Source of the DNA: Candidatus Iainarchaeum sp.
GTDB lineage: Archaea; Iainarchaeota; Iainarchaeia; Iainarchaeales; GCA-2688035
Reading direction: 5' to 3'
Assembly (NCBI GenBank): GCA_026396975.1
Contig: JAPLVT010000118.1
Location: 1 to 6,094 of the forward strand
Length of the DNA: 6,094 bases
In this document: piece by piece, positions 5,716-6,094 of the stretch
Layout: each line of letters starts with the position of its first letter
Numbering within the stretch: the first letter of the stretch is position 1
Position numbers and translations under genes: made by a program
The notes under the pieces: generated by a model
What the model was told of the DNA's origin: nothing
The model's database searches: none
The model's input: only the letters and a program-made list of their open reading frames with translations

Positions 5716-5722
5716 TCACCTT
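5716..5722 (-). promoter_or_regulatory. Shine-Dalgarno AAGGTGA for proB
   Basis: It sits 4 nt before the ATG at 5711, inside the 20-nt gap between the tRNA 3' end and proB. The gap has no TATA-like sequence and no T tract, so proB has to be read from a promoter upstream of the tRNA. Confidence 0.6.
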
Positions 5723-5731
5723 GAACGTGAA

Positions 5732-5859
5732 TGGGGATGGGAGGATTTGAACCCCCGTCGTTGCCATGCTGGAACCTTTCTGCTTTATTTCCACGAACTT
5801 CCATGTTAAGGAAAGGTCGCCCCAAGGCAAAATCCTAGACCAGGCTAGACTACATCCCC
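5732..5859 (-). tRNA. tRNA-Pro(GGG), copy 1, with a 37/38 intron
   Basis: A full cloverleaf can be folded. Acceptor GGGGATG/CATCCCC has 7 perfect pairs and discriminator A73, as archaeal ProRS expects. The D arm is GTCT/GGAT-type with G-U pairs. Anticodon stem TTGCC/GGCAA encloses loop TTGGGGT with anticodon GGG (5821-5823). The T stem GGGGG/CCTCC encloses TTCAAAT with one G-U pair. CCA is not encoded. A 53-nt intron (5767-5819) interrupts the loop after position 37. The splice site is a textbook bulge-helix-bulge: TTGG pairs with CCAG, flanked by 3-nt bulges GGC and CAT, then helix GACCTTTC/GAAAGGTT. Spliced length is 75 nt. It lies 20 nt upstream of proB on the same strand and may be processed from a shared transcript. 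Confidence 0.93.
5767..5819 (-). other. Archaeal tRNA intron (copy 1), 53 nt
   Basis: Defined by the bulge-helix-bulge: cleavage after the second base of each 3-nt bulge removes 53 nt and joins G37 to U38. An 8-bp helix closes the intron (GACCTTTC with GAAAGGTT, last pair G-U). The intron is unrelated in sequence to that of copy 2 and contains no C/D box-like guide motifs. Confidence 0.85.
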
Positions 5860-5899
5860 GCGAACTTAATTTCAGGATCGCTTTTTGTTTTCTTAAGAT
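5820..5899. repeat. 80-nt tandem repeat unit, copy 1 (tRNA 5' exon plus upstream flank)
   Basis: Matches 6015-6094 with only two differences, at 5828/6023 and 5830/6025. The last 69 bases (5831-5899) are identical to the final 69 bases of the window. The unit covers the tRNA 5' exon and about 40 nt of upstream DNA with the presumed promoter. The offset is 195 nt. Confidence 0.9.
5888..5897 (-). promoter_or_regulatory. Possible TATA-like element of tRNA-Pro copy 1
   Basis: On the minus strand CTTAAGAAAA lies 29-38 nt before G1 of the tRNA, a fitting distance for an archaeal tRNA promoter with a short leader. The same string lies at 6083-6092 before copy 2. It is a weak match to the consensus, so the call rests on position and on conservation between copies. 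Confidence 0.35.
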
Positions 5900-5923
5900 T
5901 CCCCCTTTTACAAATAAAATTCA

Positions 5924-6054
5924 TGGGGCTGCCCGGATTTGAACCCCCGTCGCTACCAGTTTGGAAGCTTCCTGTTTTCTTTCCCAGGGCTTTCTTTTTT
6001 TAAAAGAAAGGCCTCCCCAAGGTAGAATCCTAGACCAGGCTAGACTACATCCCC
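5924..6054 (-). tRNA. tRNA-Pro(GGG), copy 2, with a 37/38 intron and a mispaired 3' end (possibly a pseudo-tRNA)
   Basis: The 5' exon is identical to copy 1 except at positions 27 and 29, and both changes are matched in the 3' exon, giving the intact anticodon stem CTACC/GGTAG with loop TTGGGGT (anticodon GGG at 6016-6018). A 56-nt intron (5959-6014) follows position 37. Its splice motif is good: TTGG/CCAA with 3-nt bulges GGA and ACT. The last 11 nt are discordant. The 3' T-stem strand is CCGGG against GGGGG, so three of five pairs are G-G clashes, and acceptor CAGCCCC gives an A5-G68 mismatch against GGGGATG. The 3' end would suit a tRNA beginning GGGGCTG with T stem CCCGG. It is probably recombinant and poorly functional, yet spliceable. 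Discriminator is A; CCA is not encoded. Confidence 0.75.
5959..6014 (-). other. Archaeal tRNA intron (copy 2), 56 nt
   Basis: Placed by the bulge-helix-bulge. Unlike copy 1, the helix next to the motif is weak (GGCCTTTC against GGAAGCTT, with two G-U pairs and a C-C mismatch). Instead the intron has a strong internal hairpin at 5987-6013, GGCCTTTCTTTT with its near-complement around an A-rich loop and one C-C mismatch. This hairpin uses the same 5' bases and could compete with the splice-site helix. Confidence 0.7.
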
Positions 6055-6094
6055 GCGAACTTAATTTCAGGATCGCTTTTTGTTTTCTTAAGAT
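6015..6094. repeat. 80-nt tandem repeat unit, copy 2, running to the window edge
   Basis: Same unit as 5820-5899. Identity continues to the last base of the window, so the true length of the repeat is not visible. Confidence 0.9.

Noticed and set aside
5767..5819. C/D box guide RNA inside the tRNA intron
   Set aside because: No RUGAUGA/CUGA pairs were found on the minus strand of either intron.
5712..5825. Longer N-terminus for ProB from an upstream in-frame start
   Set aside because: It would be translated from the tRNA gene; homology begins just after the ATG at 5711, which has a Shine-Dalgarno sequence.
5905..5920. TTTTATTTGTAA on the minus strand as a TATA box for tRNA copy 1
   Set aside because: It is about 46-61 nt before the tRNA, too far, and lies right after tRNA copy 2, where a T-rich 3' end or terminator is more likely.

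Overview
The window reads as archaeal chromosome, most likely from a small-genome, uncultured (DPANN-like) lineage; that lineage placement is inference. The archaeal evidence is direct: an archaeal/eukaryotic-type prolyl-tRNA synthetase with a C-terminal Cys4 zinc motif and terminal Tyr, two tRNA genes interrupted at 37/38 by introns with bulge-helix-bulge splice motifs, no encoded CCA, and TATA-like boxes about 20-25 nt upstream of start codons that would give leaderless mRNAs.

Plus-strand part (1-3450). A gene tail of unknown function (3-191) is followed by a leaderless small Met/Arg-rich helical protein (231-617) and, directly coupled to it, a short ORF joining a hydrophobic segment to a cut-down Nudix domain (621-953). 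A gene-poor stretch (954-1246) holds an imperfect 30-nt direct repeat, a 29-nt palindrome and a GC-rich stem-loop. Then comes a one-nucleotide-spaced pair, a helical/HTH-like protein (1247-1822) and a PIN-domain protein (1824-2342) that resembles a toxin-antitoxin module; the PIN gene appears frameshifted near its 3' end. A GNAT acetyltransferase (2390-2857), an amino-terminal fragment of an ATP-grasp/PurD-like gene (2877-3035) and a single-domain EamA transporter (3037-3450) complete this strand.

Minus-strand part (3481-6094). Read right to left: tRNA-Pro(GGG) copy 2 (6054-5924), tRNA-Pro(GGG) copy 1 (5859-5732), glutamate 5-kinase proB (5711-4932) and prolyl-tRNA synthetase proS (4926-3481). 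The tRNA-proB gap is only 20 nt and proB-proS practically overlap, so one tRNA/mRNA transcript is plausible. The locus would make the tRNA, start synthesis of its amino acid, and encode the enzyme that charges it.

The most unusual signals are this proline-dedicated cluster, the mosaic tRNA-Pro copy 2 (normal splice motif and compensated anticodon stem, but a mispaired T stem and acceptor), and several genes in one short window that look cut, fused or frameshifted. Those could be real genome decay or errors in a metagenome assembly; the last 69 bases of the window are an exact repeat of 5831-5899, which is where assemblies often break.
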